A stretch of DNA of 42,572 nt from positions 1-42,572 of IMG/VR virus record IMGVR_UViG_3300032132_000001. One strand, written 5' to 3'. The translations under genes were made by a program, and so were the position numbers. Each line of letters starts with the position of its first letter. Position 1 is the first letter of the stretch. Under the pieces are notes generated by a model. That model had not been told where the DNA came from and did no database searches. It was given only the letters and a program-made list of their open reading frames with translations. This DNA comes from a virus. This document shows positions 1-7,749 of this stretch, piece by piece.

Positions 1-520
1 GGAGGTCGTCCAGCGCGGCGAGGGGGCTTCCGCCCGTGCCGAAGTCCGACGTCGCCTTGGCGAGGTTGGTGCGAATCTGAGCGCTCGCAGAACGAGCCTT
101 CAGCTGCGCGTGATTGCTCTTCGCCGCCGTCACCTTCGCCTTGGCATTCTGCAGATTCTTCCGCAGATTGTTGACGATGTTCTGGTTGCGATCGATGTCC
201 TTGGTAAGGGCATCGACCCGGGCCTGAGCCTGGCTCTTCTGGACCAGCGCTTCGCGGGCGTCGTCAGTGTTGTTCGCCTTCGCCGCCTTGGTGGCGATGT
301 TGTTGAACTTGTTGACTTCCTCTTCTGAGGAATCCCGCTGCTTCTCCAGCTTCTTGTTTTCCGCCATGAACTTGGCGATGTTCACTTGAAACTTGGAGAT
401 CTCGGTCTCGGAGTCCTCGATGGCGAACTTACCATCCCGGACGGGATCCGCGATTGACTGCGCGGCATCGTCGCGCTTGCCACGGATCCAGTTCATGATG
501 CTCTGTGTCAGCGATGCCAC
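1..520 (-). CDS. PspA/IM30 (Vipp1-like) family protein, C-terminus beyond window
   Basis: Translating the minus strand from the GTG at 520 gives 173 residues with no stop before the left edge. They are rich in Lys, Ala, Glu and Asn and look like one long coiled coil. Early landmarks are MNWIRGKRDDAAQ, then ADPVRDG, then a Lys/Gln/Ala-rich helical hairpin. This is the layout of PspA/IM30 proteins (usually about 220-230 residues), ESCRT-III-like proteins that bind stressed membranes with an N-terminal amphipathic helix and polymerise. The GTG overlaps the upstream stop (TAGTG) and has GGGAG upstream; an ATG at 496 is the alternative. The adjacent DUF2170-like and DUF350-like genes are the same partners found in the E. 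coli yjfIJKL cluster, which supports the call. The family assignment is by sequence character and context, not by a search. Confidence 0.75.
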   Translation of the reverse strand, partial: MASLTQSIMNWIRGKRDDAAQSIADPVRDGKFAIEDSETEISKFQVNIAKFMAENKKLEKQRDSSEEEVNKFNNIATKAAKANNTDDAREALVQKSQAQARVDALTKDIDRNQNIVNNLRKNLQNAKAKVTAAKSNHAQLKARSASAQIRTNLAKATSDFGTGGSPLAALDDL

Positions 521-1299
521 TAGTCGTCGCTCCCACCGGAGTCGTCCGACCCGGAATCGTAGGAAGAGGAGTCCGACGAAGACGACGTGTCCTCGGTCGT
601 GACGGACGAGGTAACCGGCTCGCGGTTCTCGTTGTTGTCCTCGTTGTTCTCGTTGCCTGCGGTACAACCACAGGTCGAGCTGTGAACGTGCTCTTCCGTG
701 GTGTTCTCGAAGGTCTCGTCGAACGTACTGGCGAGGATAGCCGCGCCGACGATCACCAGATCGGTGATGTCGTCTTCGTTGTTGTCCTCGTTGTTGACGC
801 CCACGGTGCCACCCGTGGTCTTGCGGATGATCGGCTTGTTGCCATCAGCCGTGGCGACCCGAAGCTCGCCACAACCCACCGCGAGGATCTCGCGGGTGCC
901 GAGCAGGGCGGAGAGCAGCGAGTCCATCGCGGACTCCAGTTCGCTCTCCTGGAAGTCACCCAGCGGCACCGTGTCCGTCAGGACGATGGGCCAGTTGTTG
1001 TGGTTGTCGTCGTCCGCATCATTGTTGGTGATGATGCCGAAGGCGAACGGCTGGAACCGGGTGAGGGTGTTGGCGTCGAGACAGGCCAGGAAGAATTCCT
1101 GCTGGTTCTTGATGCGCCCCAGCGTGGTGATCTGGCAAGTAACTGCCAGATTGTTATCCCCGCTGATGTTGAGAACGGCGGTGAAGGGGTTCTCAGAGGT
1201 ACCGATCTTGACAGCAATGAAGCCATCATTCAGTACCGCTTCGAACCCCAGGTTCTGCAGGGAGTTGAAAATCTCCTGCAGGTTGTTGAGATTGGTCAC
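520..1299 (-). CDS. YjfI-like (DUF2170) protein with acidic Ser/Asp-rich tail
   Basis: This 259-residue protein has an N-terminal globular part (about 1-140) with the pattern expected of DUF2170: an N-terminal LxxLQ helix, a GFIAVKIG strand, a QEFFLACLDANTL helix and an FQPFAFGI strand, ending in a helix that carries paired Glu residues. Residues from about 185 are low complexity (Asn/Glu/Asp, then Ser/Asp) and contain a CxC pair, so the protein is much longer than ordinary DUF2170 members. The start is GTG at 1299, two bases after the upstream stop (TAACCGTG), which suggests translational coupling. DUF2170 (YjfI) genes sit beside PspA homologues in proteobacteria; their molecular role is not established. 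Here the neighbour downstream is PspA-like. Confidence 0.65.
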   Translation of the reverse strand: MTNLNNLQEIFNSLQNLGFEAVLNDGFIAVKIGTSENPFTAVLNISGDNNLAVTCQITTLGRIKNQQEFFLACLDANTLTRFQPFAFGIITNNDADDDNHNNWPIVLTDTVPLGDFQESELESAMDSLLSALLGTREILAVGCGELRVATADGNKPIIRKTTGGTVGVNNEDNNEDDITDLVIVGAAILASTFDETFENTTEEHVHSSTCGCTAGNENNEDNNENREPVTSSVTTEDTSSSSDSSSYDSGSDDSGGSDD

Positions 1300-1301
1300 G
1301 G

Positions 1302-1958
1302 TTAGGATCCCATCAGTTCGATGTCATTCGTGCCGATTGTACAACCCTGGAGAAAGCGCACGAATCCTCCCTCTGGGTTATCCTGTTCGTCTGGGTCCGG
1401 GGTGACACCACCGAGTTCGATGATGATGCACTCAGGATTTTCAACGTTGTTGTCAGCCATGTACTCAGTCACCTGAGCAAAAGTCTGTTCACCAACGATT
1501 TCGCCAAACTTGGTACCGAGTTCGGTGACGAACTCCACTTTTCCTTCTTCCTTCGTATCGCTCTCGATGACTTCTTTATATGCCAATTCAGCCGGCACGA
1601 AGTCATCGACATCTTGCGGTTCCTCAAAGAGCCAGGTAACCCCGTTGTTCACGAGATCACCCCTACTGGCTGATTCGAAGTCGTCAGGTTCGAACATCAC
1701 CTTGATGTCGAACGCGTCTTCCACGATCAGGAGGACCAGAGAGAGGTTGTACATATTCTCTTTGAAGTCTACAACGATCCACTCGCAGAGCCCCTCTTGC
1801 TCTTTGATGCGAGTGACGTCAGATACGGTGAGGTCCAAGCCCCGCATTGCTTGGGCTCGCTTACCGAGCAGATCAGAAATAGTCTGCTCATCGGTAAGCG
1901 TGATGATGTCACCCTTCTTGATTCTAGTCCAATGGGTGACGCTTCCTTCCTCGATCAT
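1302..1958 (-). CDS. uncharacterised acidic protein of the PspA/DUF350 cluster
   Basis: The product is 218 residues, strongly acidic and soluble, with a C-terminal stretch PDPDEQDNPEGGF. ATG at 1958 is preferred over the longer frame because GGGGG lies seven bases upstream, directly after the preceding gene's TAG. No catalytic motif is visible. The N-terminal RIKKGDIITLTDE and central CEWIVVDF/LSLVLLIVEDAFDIKVMFEPDDF stretches suggest a beta-rich domain. It occupies the position of YjfK (DUF2491) in the E. coli cluster, and DUF4178-type proteins also occur with PspA and DUF350, but I cannot assign it to either family by eye. A role with the membrane cluster is inferred from position only. Confidence 0.6.
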   Translation of the reverse strand: MIEEGSVTHWTRIKKGDIITLTDEQTISDLLGKRAQAMRGLDLTVSDVTRIKEQEGLCEWIVVDFKENMYNLSLVLLIVEDAFDIKVMFEPDDFESASRGDLVNNGVTWLFEEPQDVDDFVPAELAYKEVIESDTKEEGKVEFVTELGTKFGEIVGEQTFAQVTEYMADNNVENPECIIIELGGVTPDPDEQDNPEGGFVRFLQGCTIGTNDIELMGS

Positions 1959-1966
1959 GTGACCCC

Positions 1967-2632
1967 CTAGTGGGTGTTGTTGAGCGCCATTCCGAAGACG
2001 ATGGCGATCAGGAGACACATGAAAATCATACCGATGAGGAACCCGCCCCCACCTCCGCTACTAGTATGGTGCACCCTAGTACTTGGGGTATCATAGTAGT
2101 AGTGATGGCGGCTCATGAGTGAGCCCATCATCGCCGCATCAGCCATCGCGTTGTAGGCGATCCACGACCCACTTGGTCCCATGTAGCCGTAGCCGCCATG
2201 GTTGACATTGTAGGTGACGTTGTACGACCTCCCGCCCGAACTGTACGTCTTGGGGATGTGGTTGGGGCGAGTCTTGGGCTGGGTCTTGTACGACGAGGTG
2301 TACTGCTTTGCGTACTTCTTCTTGAAGCCAGTGGTGGCGGCAGACTTGTTCTTGTACGCCGTGCCACCCTTCTTGGCCGCTTCGTAGCGCTTCTGTTGAG
2401 CAGAAGAGCGCTTGGGGGCAGAAGGTGTTGTCCGCTTGCTTGAGGACGAGCGACTGCTGTTCCAGCGCGAAGAGCGGGACGAAGAAGGTTTGGAAGAACT
2501 CCGTGAGCCCCAGGAGCGGGATGAGCTTCGACCGCTTGACCGGAACCCTCCACCCCTGCGCGCGAACGCGTCCTCAGGAATGAGGATGAAGACTGACAGG
2601 AATAAGGCTACTGCTACGAGATACTTTCTCAT
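1967..2632 (-). CDS. secreted Ser/Arg/Lys-rich protein with C-terminal membrane segment
   Basis: The 221-residue protein starts with a textbook signal peptide: MRK, a hydrophobic core and a likely cleavage after DAFA (residue about 24). The mature N-terminus is RRGGGFRSSGRSSSRS followed by roughly 80 residues of Ser/Arg/Lys low complexity. After a His/Tyr-rich stretch with HHYYYD comes GGGGGFLIGMIFMC and a transmembrane helix close to the C-terminus. The SD GAGGGAG lies just before ATG 2632. It lies between DUF350 and the rest of the PspA cluster, so it is probably an envelope component. A basic Ser/Arg-rich linker of this kind could bind anionic membrane or cell-wall polymers; that is inference. 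No enzymatic motif is visible. Confidence 0.75.
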   Translation of the reverse strand: MRKYLVAVALFLSVFILIPEDAFARRGGGFRSSGRSSSRSWGSRSSSKPSSSRSSRWNSSRSSSSKRTTPSAPKRSSAQQKRYEAAKKGGTAYKNKSAATTGFKKKYAKQYTSSYKTQPKTRPNHIPKTYSSGGRSYNVTYNVNHGGYGYMGPSGSWIAYNAMADAAMMGSLMSRHHYYYDTPSTRVHHTSSGGGGGFLIGMIFMCLLIAIVFGMALNNTH

Positions 2633-2642
2633 CGTTCTCCCT

Positions 2643-3566
2643 CTAGTTCGCAGCAGCCGCAGCTGCGGACACTACGGGATTGGCGATTGCCATGGCCGAC
2701 GCGAATGCGATCGACAGGCAGACAAATACAGCAGCGGCAACCGCACCTGCTCCCGCGTTCTTGTCGTTAGCGACTTCGTGGGAGAGAGAAGAGGCGGGCA
2801 GGAAAGCCTTATCTACGATGATGCGGGTGATGCACAGCATACCCGTACCAAAGGCGACCATCACTAGAGTTGTGATGATTTCCTCACCCAGGACTGAGCT
2901 TGCGCCCATCAGGCCGGAACGAATGATGATTCCGATGCCGACCAGGAATCCGCCGAAGCTAAGACCCGCAGCAGCATTGTCGTCATCCTCGATGACTTTG
3001 TGGATGTCGTAGTCGGTGATCTTCTGGAAGACCAGACTTCCGACTATCAGTGCAGCCTGGCCAATACCCCAGTAGATCACAAGATCTCGAAGGGAGTTGG
3101 TGAAGGTGGCGGATTCTCCGCTCAGCGCACCGTTGATGACCAGACCTGTTGCAACGCAGGAACCACCGACCACGAAGGCCGTGCCCAGATTGCGATCTGT
3201 AATCATCTCTTTCTGGATGCAGAAGTGAGGCAGCACCGCTTTGTCATTCACCCAGATGCTGGCACGGATGAGGACGATTGCGATTACTGTGTAGATAGCG
3301 ACATTCAGGATGTCGCTATTGAACTCTTCGGCACCAGCACCGAAAGAAGCTCCAGCCATCGCAATCGTGACGCCGATGTAATACAGCGCCAGATGGAGCC
3401 CGAAAGCTGGGTTGTCTTTTGACGTGAGCTGCTCGTTGAAATTGTAGCTCGTGGTCTTGTCGTAGAGGTACTTCGCCAGTAGCAGTCCGAAGAACCATAC
3501 CCCAAAGTATGGCAGGACGCTAACTATCCGTCCACCGGTCGCGGCGGCGGCATCATATGCCCACAT
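2643..3566 (-). CDS. duplicated DUF350 (YjfL-like) inner-membrane protein
   Basis: The 307 residues form about eight hydrophobic segments in two halves. Each half carries the DUF350-type Asp-Asn/Ala-Gly helix signature, seen four times: KDNPAFGLHLA (from residue 50), DRNLGTAFVVGG, DDNAAAGLSFGG and DKNAGAGAVAAA. A single DUF350 protein such as E. coli YjfL has about 130 residues and four helices, so this is two DUF350 units in tandem. The start is ATG 3566 because AAGGAGAA lies at ideal distance; a longer frame to 3617 has no such site. DUF350 proteins are small multipass membrane proteins that co-occur with PspA homologues, and their mechanism is unknown. It is the first gene of the 3566-to-1 block and a GTATCTGA motif lies in its leader. 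Confidence 0.75.
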   Translation of the reverse strand: MWAYDAAAATGGRIVSVLPYFGVWFFGLLLAKYLYDKTTSYNFNEQLTSKDNPAFGLHLALYYIGVTIAMAGASFGAGAEEFNSDILNVAIYTVIAIVLIRASIWVNDKAVLPHFCIQKEMITDRNLGTAFVVGGSCVATGLVINGALSGESATFTNSLRDLVIYWGIGQAALIVGSLVFQKITDYDIHKVIEDDDNAAAGLSFGGFLVGIGIIIRSGLMGASSVLGEEIITTLVMVAFGTGMLCITRIIVDKAFLPASSLSHEVANDKNAGAGAVAAAVFVCLSIAFASAMAIANPVVSAAAAAAN

Positions 3567-3597
3567 GCGCTTTTCTCCTTGTTGAAAAAGCCGAGGC

Positions 3598-3607
3598 TCA
3601 GATACCG
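3598..3607 (-). promoter_or_regulatory. GGTATCTGA leader motif, copy 1
   Basis: The minus strand reads CGCGGTATCTGA about 32 bases upstream of the DUF350-protein start. The same core recurs before the AAA+ gene (10649), the VWA gene (18984), the coiled-coil gene (17450) and, as GTATCTAA, the tRNA at 37091. It could be a -10-like promoter element, but no shared -35 box was found. Confidence 0.3.
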
Positions 3608-3633
3608 CGCGAACCATGGAGATGGGAGTGCGC

Positions 3634-4065
3634 CTAGTAAAACTCGTCCTGCTCCTTCAGAAACAGGGGAATACCTGAGAACAGAAAATCTCCCCACCCC
3701 TTTTCACAGCTGTCCCACTTTTCGAATGTGAGATCAAACTCTCGGGAAAATTTCCTTGCACCTTCCATCGCCTCCTCTGTAGGCCAGGCAGTTCCACAGC
3801 AATCGTTTCCTGTGCGGTGTGTTTTACACTCAATTCCGAGTATAGTGTCACCTCCAAAAGGAAAGTATCGAACGCTGCGCACTTCGGTGATGTTGGGCCC
3901 GATAAGCTCGTTTGCTCTGCTCCACAATTTGTCACAGTAAGAGTCACGAGCACCACGCACTTCTCGGTAAATTGGTAGGACCCTTCCAACGATACCAGGT
4001 GCTGTGCTCAAAAGAGTCAGTAGTAAATCTTGATAAGAAAGGGAACGGATCTTTTGTTTTTCCAT
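3634..4065 (-). CDS. hypothetical protein, 143 aa
   Basis: The protein starts MEKQKIRSLSYQDLLLTLL and contains seven scattered cysteines or cysteine pairs, including ECKTHRTGNDCC at its centre, plus a C-terminal GDFLFSGIPLF. ATG 4065 is taken; an in-frame TTG two codons earlier is an alternative. No known domain was recognised. It is followed by 67 bases before the DUF350 gene, so it ends a separate unit. Cys/His spacing does not match a standard zinc finger. Confidence 0.6.
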   Translation of the reverse strand: MEKQKIRSLSYQDLLLTLLSTAPGIVGRVLPIYREVRGARDSYCDKLWSRANELIGPNITEVRSVRYFPFGGDTILGIECKTHRTGNDCCGTAWPTEEAMEGARKFSREFDLTFEKWDSCEKGWGDFLFSGIPLFLKEQDEFY

Positions 4066-4202
4066 AGCCAAACCTAAACTATGAGACTTAGCCGTTTATT
4101 CGAATCGGCTGGCCATTGGTCATCCTGGTGGCTCCAAAGAGGAGCGCACCGAGGACGACCTCACATTCTCCACTCGGTCGAAGAAGGAGAATGATGCATG
4201 GG
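4066..4202 (-). other. 137-base intergenic gap with a hairpin
   Basis: A CATTCTCC/GGAGAATG inverted repeat (4164-4193, 14-base loop) lies just after the stop of the 4203 gene. No T-run follows on the minus strand, so it is not a clear terminator. A frame of only 11 codons (MTNGQPIRING, ATG near 4122) preceded by GGAG could be a leader peptide but is too short to support. The overlapping longer frame here is a shadow. Confidence 0.4.
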
Positions 4203-4994
4203 CTAAGAAGATGGGACTCGCAGGCAAGGAAGGTCGAGTTCCCAACGATTGATCTTCCCCTTCTTCCTCTTCTGTAGAATCCGGATAGGGTTCGGCCACA
4301 TATTATCAGGGTCACAGTTGCGCCGATGGTTTGAGATCCCAGGTTGGCTCTTGTAGGTGTTACCGCATTTGTAGCACTGGAGAGCGTCGAAGTTCCTGTC
4401 GAAGTGCGCCATTACTTCATAGTACTTGCTTAGCCTGCACCGGATCGCAACACCCATAGCCACTTCTGGGATAGATGTAGTGCTCATATGCATTACTGCT
4501 TCATCGAAAGAGTTAGCAGCAACATATGCGCCAGTCACACACCTGGTGACATCCTTAATTTGTTCCTTGTACCAGAGATCAGGGTCATGGCGCAAGGCGA
4601 TTTCAGATATCTGAGCCCCGTTACATCGCCTCAAGAAGCTGATACAATCGAGTTGCGCTAGAGAAGCATGTCGTGCAACGAGATGAACCTTCTCATCTGG
4701 GACTCTCTTGAAGATGCTCTCAATTGCATCTCCTCTTCTCCATTCGTGATTGTTATCTGGGAATTGGAGGAACTCCAAGACTTCGACAGTGAAGGAGTCA
4801 TCGTCAAATTGGAGATGTCTACCCAATTCTCGAATGCAGCTTTCAACTACAAAATACTTCAGATATTTGGGATGCTCTGTTAGGATTCTACCGAGCATCT
4901 GACCGACCAAAGAGATCACAGCGTCGCCGAAGTAAGGCTGTGGATCGAAACTCGGGTCAGACAGAAGCTCCTTGATAGCCGCAGTTTTGCTCAT
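4203..4994 (-). CDS. SDPxFDP-family protein with C-terminal C2HC zinc finger
   Basis: This 263-residue protein begins with ELLSDPSFDPQPYF (residues 9-22), the motif shared with the proteins at 7739, 13506 and 26662. The middle (about 25-210) appears all-helical. The C-terminal part carries CYKCGNTYKSQPGISNHRRNC, a C-x2-C...H-x3-C finger of the C2H2 type, followed by a basic tail. The closest internal relative by layout is the protein at 13506-14282, which has the same motif, a helical body and a C2H2 finger. The start ATG overlaps the TAA of the upstream gene (ATAATG). Nucleic-acid or protein binding is likely for the finger; the FDP motif has no known function. Confidence 0.75.
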   Translation of the reverse strand: MSKTAAIKELLSDPSFDPQPYFGDAVISLVGQMLGRILTEHPKYLKYFVVESCIRELGRHLQFDDDSFTVEVLEFLQFPDNNHEWRRGDAIESIFKRVPDEKVHLVARHASLAQLDCISFLRRCNGAQISEIALRHDPDLWYKEQIKDVTRCVTGAYVAANSFDEAVMHMSTTSIPEVAMGVAIRCRLSKYYEVMAHFDRNFDALQCYKCGNTYKSQPGISNHRRNCDPDNMWPNPIRILQKRKKGKINRWELDLPCLRVPSS

Positions 4995-5416
4995 TATGTC
5001 ACCAGATGCTTGAGAGCTTTTATGAAAGCCTCTCTATGGTGTGCTACCAGCTTCTTCCGATTGGGAAGATGCACGATCTTGAAATCCTCGATTCCAGGAT
5101 CGGGGACGTCGTCTACGTCCACATTATAGTAGCCTTCTTCGTTCCCAATGGCCCATAGTCTATTCTGCAGGGCTCGTGGGAGATGTTTATATTCCCCTTT
5201 CTTGTTCTTTGTGCCAGTTATTGCTAGCACGAAGATATCTGAATCAGGGGTGGATGGATCTACAGTTTCTAAGTCCATCACACCCACGATTGAGATCATC
5301 CTGACCCGAATGCTATAACTATATTGGTGGTCAGCTTTGGGGAACCATTGCTGTAATCGATGTCTCGATTTGCTTTTATGGAGGGGGAGGGAACTGCTAT
5401 ATTGGAGTAGTTTCAT
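4994..5416 (-). CDS. hypothetical basic protein, 140 aa
   Basis: The N-terminal third is basic (MKLLQYSSSLPLHKSKSRHR), followed by an acidic DVDDVPDPG segment and a helical end. ATG 5416 is chosen over an in-frame GTG at 5428, with GGGGG a few bases upstream. Its leader contains copy 1 of the 13-base repeated element, only about 18 bases before the start. No family was recognised. Confidence 0.6.
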   Translation of the reverse strand: MKLLQYSSSLPLHKSKSRHRLQQWFPKADHQYSYSIRVRMISIVGVMDLETVDPSTPDSDIFVLAITGTKNKKGEYKHLPRALQNRLWAIGNEEGYYNVDVDDVPDPGIEDFKIVHLPNRKKLVAHHREAFIKALKHLVT

Positions 5417-5430
5417 ATGGACCCCCACTT

Positions 5431-5448
5431 ACCCAACGTGCCACGGGT
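5431..5448 (-). repeat. 13-base intergenic element, copy 1
   Basis: Minus strand ACCCGTGGCACGTTGGGT, core CCGTGGCACGTTG at 5446-5434. It begins immediately after, and shares a base with, the TAA of the gene at 5448. ACCC and GGGT could form a 4-bp stem closing a 10-base loop. The next start codon is only about 18 bases downstream, which makes a promoter role unlikely. Confidence 0.8.
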
Positions 5449-5843
5449 TAGTAGGAATAGGTGAGAGTTTCTTTGATATTCTTCTCGCATTCCTCGATAT
5501 TGTTGATATCTCCGCAGTCATCGTCGTCTTCCATCAGGCGACCACCCTTGATGAAGAATTCGTATTCTTCGTGCATGCAACCCCCGCGATCATCTGGGTG
5601 CTCATAGACGATTTCTACACGTAGGACAGGGCCACGGGGGTCTTCACCTGCCGGATGCACTTCGTAATCGCAGCGCTCCGCATACCATCCGGAGTCACTT
5701 TTCCCAGTTTCGACCGCTAAATGTTGAAGCTGTTCCATCCTGGGATCGCCATCGTTAAGCAGCAGCTTCTTCTGGTATTCTAGGACGCCCAGCTTGCTAC
5801 GCGCTTCCTTGATCTGTTCCTCTAGTTCTTCCAGTTTGCTCAT
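5448..5843 (-). CDS. hypothetical protein with N-terminal coiled coil, 131 aa
   Basis: Residues 1-30 (MSKLEELEEQIKEARSKLG onwards) form a short coiled coil. The rest is acidic with a CDYEVHP stretch, EIVYEHPDD and a DDDDCGD run. The start ATG overlaps the end of the upstream gene by four bases. No known domain is seen. The stop codon abuts the 13-base element. Confidence 0.65.
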   Translation of the reverse strand: MSKLEELEEQIKEARSKLGVLEYQKKLLLNDGDPRMEQLQHLAVETGKSDSGWYAERCDYEVHPAGEDPRGPVLRVEIVYEHPDDRGGCMHEEYEFFIKGGRLMEDDDDCGDINNIEECEKNIKETLTYSY

Positions 5844-6616
5844 TTCGCCTCTTCTAGCACACTATCGGTTAGAACGATATCATCTTCCACCATATCGCCA
5901 TTGGGGAGAGTGATAGTAACCTTGAGGTTGATTTCTGCAGTCATCTCTAGGTTCACATCGCCGTAGATGGAGTCATACTTGCGGAATTGATGGCACATCG
6001 TCTGTTTGATGCGGTCCACGCCTTTGACGAACTGGTCGTGGTAGTGGGTCTGTGGAACCTCGTTGATCTGCCTTCGAAGCTCGGGTCCGAAGTCAATGTC
6101 TGGGTCACCCAGGTCAATGTCAAGTTCAAGGTGGGGCCTGTGTCTATACCCTCCCCTCGGCTTCTCCTTACTGACTCCCATATAGACTTTCAAAGTCTGG
6201 CCGATAATCCCAATATAGGTATGGTCTTCAATCATACCACCTTCATCAGGGACATGCTTCTTATCGTAAGGCTTTACACCAAAGACCGGCATTGCCCAGC
6301 CCATCGCCTCGGCAACCTTGAAGAGTAGGTTCTTATTCAGATCCTTCCTTGCAGCTTCCTGCGAGATCCTGATCTTGCAACTGCGCAAGTGAATTTTTAC
6401 GCTCTTGAATTCTCGCTTACAGTATTGGCAGGTGCGCTCGTCCTTGCTGCGACGGTGAGCGCGGACGACCTCTAACTCTTCAGAGGTAAGCTCGTATGGG
6501 TTCTTGTGTTTGTACTCAGGGATCTGGAGATGGCCCTTGATCTCTTTATGGAGATCAAAGACCACACTGCGCATCTTGTGGATAAAGTCGGTGTCTGGAG
6601 TGTTCCTTTCAGCCAT
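5840..6616 (-). CDS. hypothetical protein with a single C2HC zinc finger
   Basis: About 258 residues. Residues 62-80 hold CQYCKREFKSVKIHLRSCK, a C-x2-C-x9-H-x3-C finger resembling those of the SDPxFDP proteins at 4203 and 13506, although this protein lacks the FDP motif. The C-terminal half is beta-rich and acidic, with DIDLGDPDIDFGP and MTAEINLKVTITLPNGD. ATG 6616 is preferred because it leaves two bases after the ligA stop; an ATG at 6631 inside ligA is possible. Nucleic-acid binding is plausible but unproven. Confidence 0.65.
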   Translation of the reverse strand: MAERNTPDTDFIHKMRSVVFDLHKEIKGHLQIPEYKHKNPYELTSEELEVVRAHRRSKDERTCQYCKREFKSVKIHLRSCKIRISQEAARKDLNKNLLFKVAEAMGWAMPVFGVKPYDKKHVPDEGGMIEDHTYIGIIGQTLKVYMGVSKEKPRGGYRHRPHLELDIDLGDPDIDFGPELRRQINEVPQTHYHDQFVKGVDRIKQTMCHQFRKYDSIYGDVNLEMTAEINLKVTITLPNGDMVEDDIVLTDSVLEEAK

Positions 6617-6618
6617 TT

Positions 6619-7749
6619 TTATTTCTTGCATTTGAGGCAGAGGTATTCTCTACCAGAGCGATCGACCACTGCTGTAATCTTGGGAATGACGTCGTTAGAG
6701 CGGATAACCATCACCCGATCTCCGATAGCGACGTCTAGCTGCTTAATATAGTCGAGGTTGTTGAGGGTGACTCGGGCGATTGTCGCGCCAGCGAGATTGA
6801 TAGGCTCGACTTCAGCTACCGGGCACATACGACCAGTAAGACCGGCCTGCCAGGTGATATCGTTGATCGTGGTGATCCCGCCCTCAGATTCGAACTTAAT
6901 AGCGAGCGCAGCCTTAGGCCGACCACCCACCATGCCAAGCTTCTTGTGAAGGGAGAGATCGTTACAGTCCACGACCAGACCGTCGATGAGATAGTCCAGC
7001 TTGTCACGCCGGTATTCCTCAAATCGATCCCACAGATCATCGGGTGTCCGCTTGTCGAAGAACCGTGCATAGGTCACGTGCTGGAGGCCGAGCTGTTGGA
7101 TCAGCTTGAACTCGTCCAGCTTCGTCTTCAGCCCAGGAACTACAGCCTGGAACCAGACGACCTTGAGATGTACGACGAGATCGTTGTCGCCCCTCTTGCC
7201 CTTCTTGTCCCTCGCCTTACCTGCTGCTGCGTTCCGGCAGTTCCGGTAGCCGAGAGGTACGAAGTGCTTGTTGAAGAGCGACTTCTCTAGCAGAATCTCA
7301 CCACGCAGTTCACCAGTGAATCTTGCATCTAGATCCTCCTTGATGTTCTGCATCTTGATGAAGTTGGGTGTGATATTCTCACCCTCGGCGCCGTTCCCTC
7401 GGGTGACGGCGTGGATGAGCTTTCCCTTCTTGTACGTTGCCACGATGGTGATCCCATCGAGCTTCTCGCTGAGGATGAGGTCACCCTTACCCTTGGCCCA
7501 CTTCAAGAAGTCAGCCTTCTCGTCGTGCTTCACCTTGGCAAGGGAACCGATAGTGCGCGAGTGCTTCTGCACGGGCCACACGGTGACCTGCACCGGGGCA
7601 CCTACGACCTTGAGAAAAGCGTTGGTGGGATCTAGCTTCTCTAGCTCGTCACGGAGTGTGTCGAACTCCGCGTCGTCCATTACGGGGCTGCCAGCATAGT
7701 ACGCATTGCTGGCGTCAGTCAGGGTCTTGACTAACGTTTTAATGTCCAC
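6619..7749 (-). CDS. ligA: NAD+-dependent DNA ligase, short form
   Basis: This enzyme seals nicks in duplex DNA using NAD+. The 376 residues show domain Ia (NAYYAGSPVMDDAEFDTL, residues 15-32), the adenylation motif SEKLDG with nucleophile Lys96, TRGNGAEGENIT, and an OB fold (GLTGRMCPVAEVEP through NNLDYIKQLDVAIGDRVMVIRSNDVIPKI). It ends at YLCLKCKK, only the first cysteine pair of the usual zinc finger. Full bacterial LigA has about 670 residues, so the zinc finger, HhH and BRCT regions are absent. Truncated phage LigA forms are known. The GTG start follows an excellent AGGAG and overlaps the upstream stop. A second, ATP-type ligase core lies at 10732. Confidence 0.92.
   Translation of the reverse strand: MDIKTLVKTLTDASNAYYAGSPVMDDAEFDTLRDELEKLDPTNAFLKVVGAPVQVTVWPVQKHSRTIGSLAKVKHDEKADFLKWAKGKGDLILSEKLDGITIVATYKKGKLIHAVTRGNGAEGENITPNFIKMQNIKEDLDARFTGELRGEILLEKSLFNKHFVPLGYRNCRNAAAGKARDKKGKRGDNDLVVHLKVVWFQAVVPGLKTKLDEFKLIQQLGLQHVTYARFFDKRTPDDLWDRFEEYRRDKLDYLIDGLVVDCNDLSLHKKLGMVGGRPKAALAIKFESEGGITTINDITWQAGLTGRMCPVAEVEPINLAGATIARVTLNNLDYIKQLDVAIGDRVMVIRSNDVIPKITAVVDRSGREYLCLKCKK

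Noticed and set aside
505-1305. Long plus-strand open frame (266 codons) opposite the DUF2170-like gene
   Set aside because: The product is a Val/Arg-rich shadow; the minus-strand frame has proper coupling and family-like sequence.
4088-4315. Minus-strand frame of 75 codons overlapping the 4203 gene
   Set aside because: Runs out of frame through the zinc-finger end of a better gene and has no ribosome-binding site.
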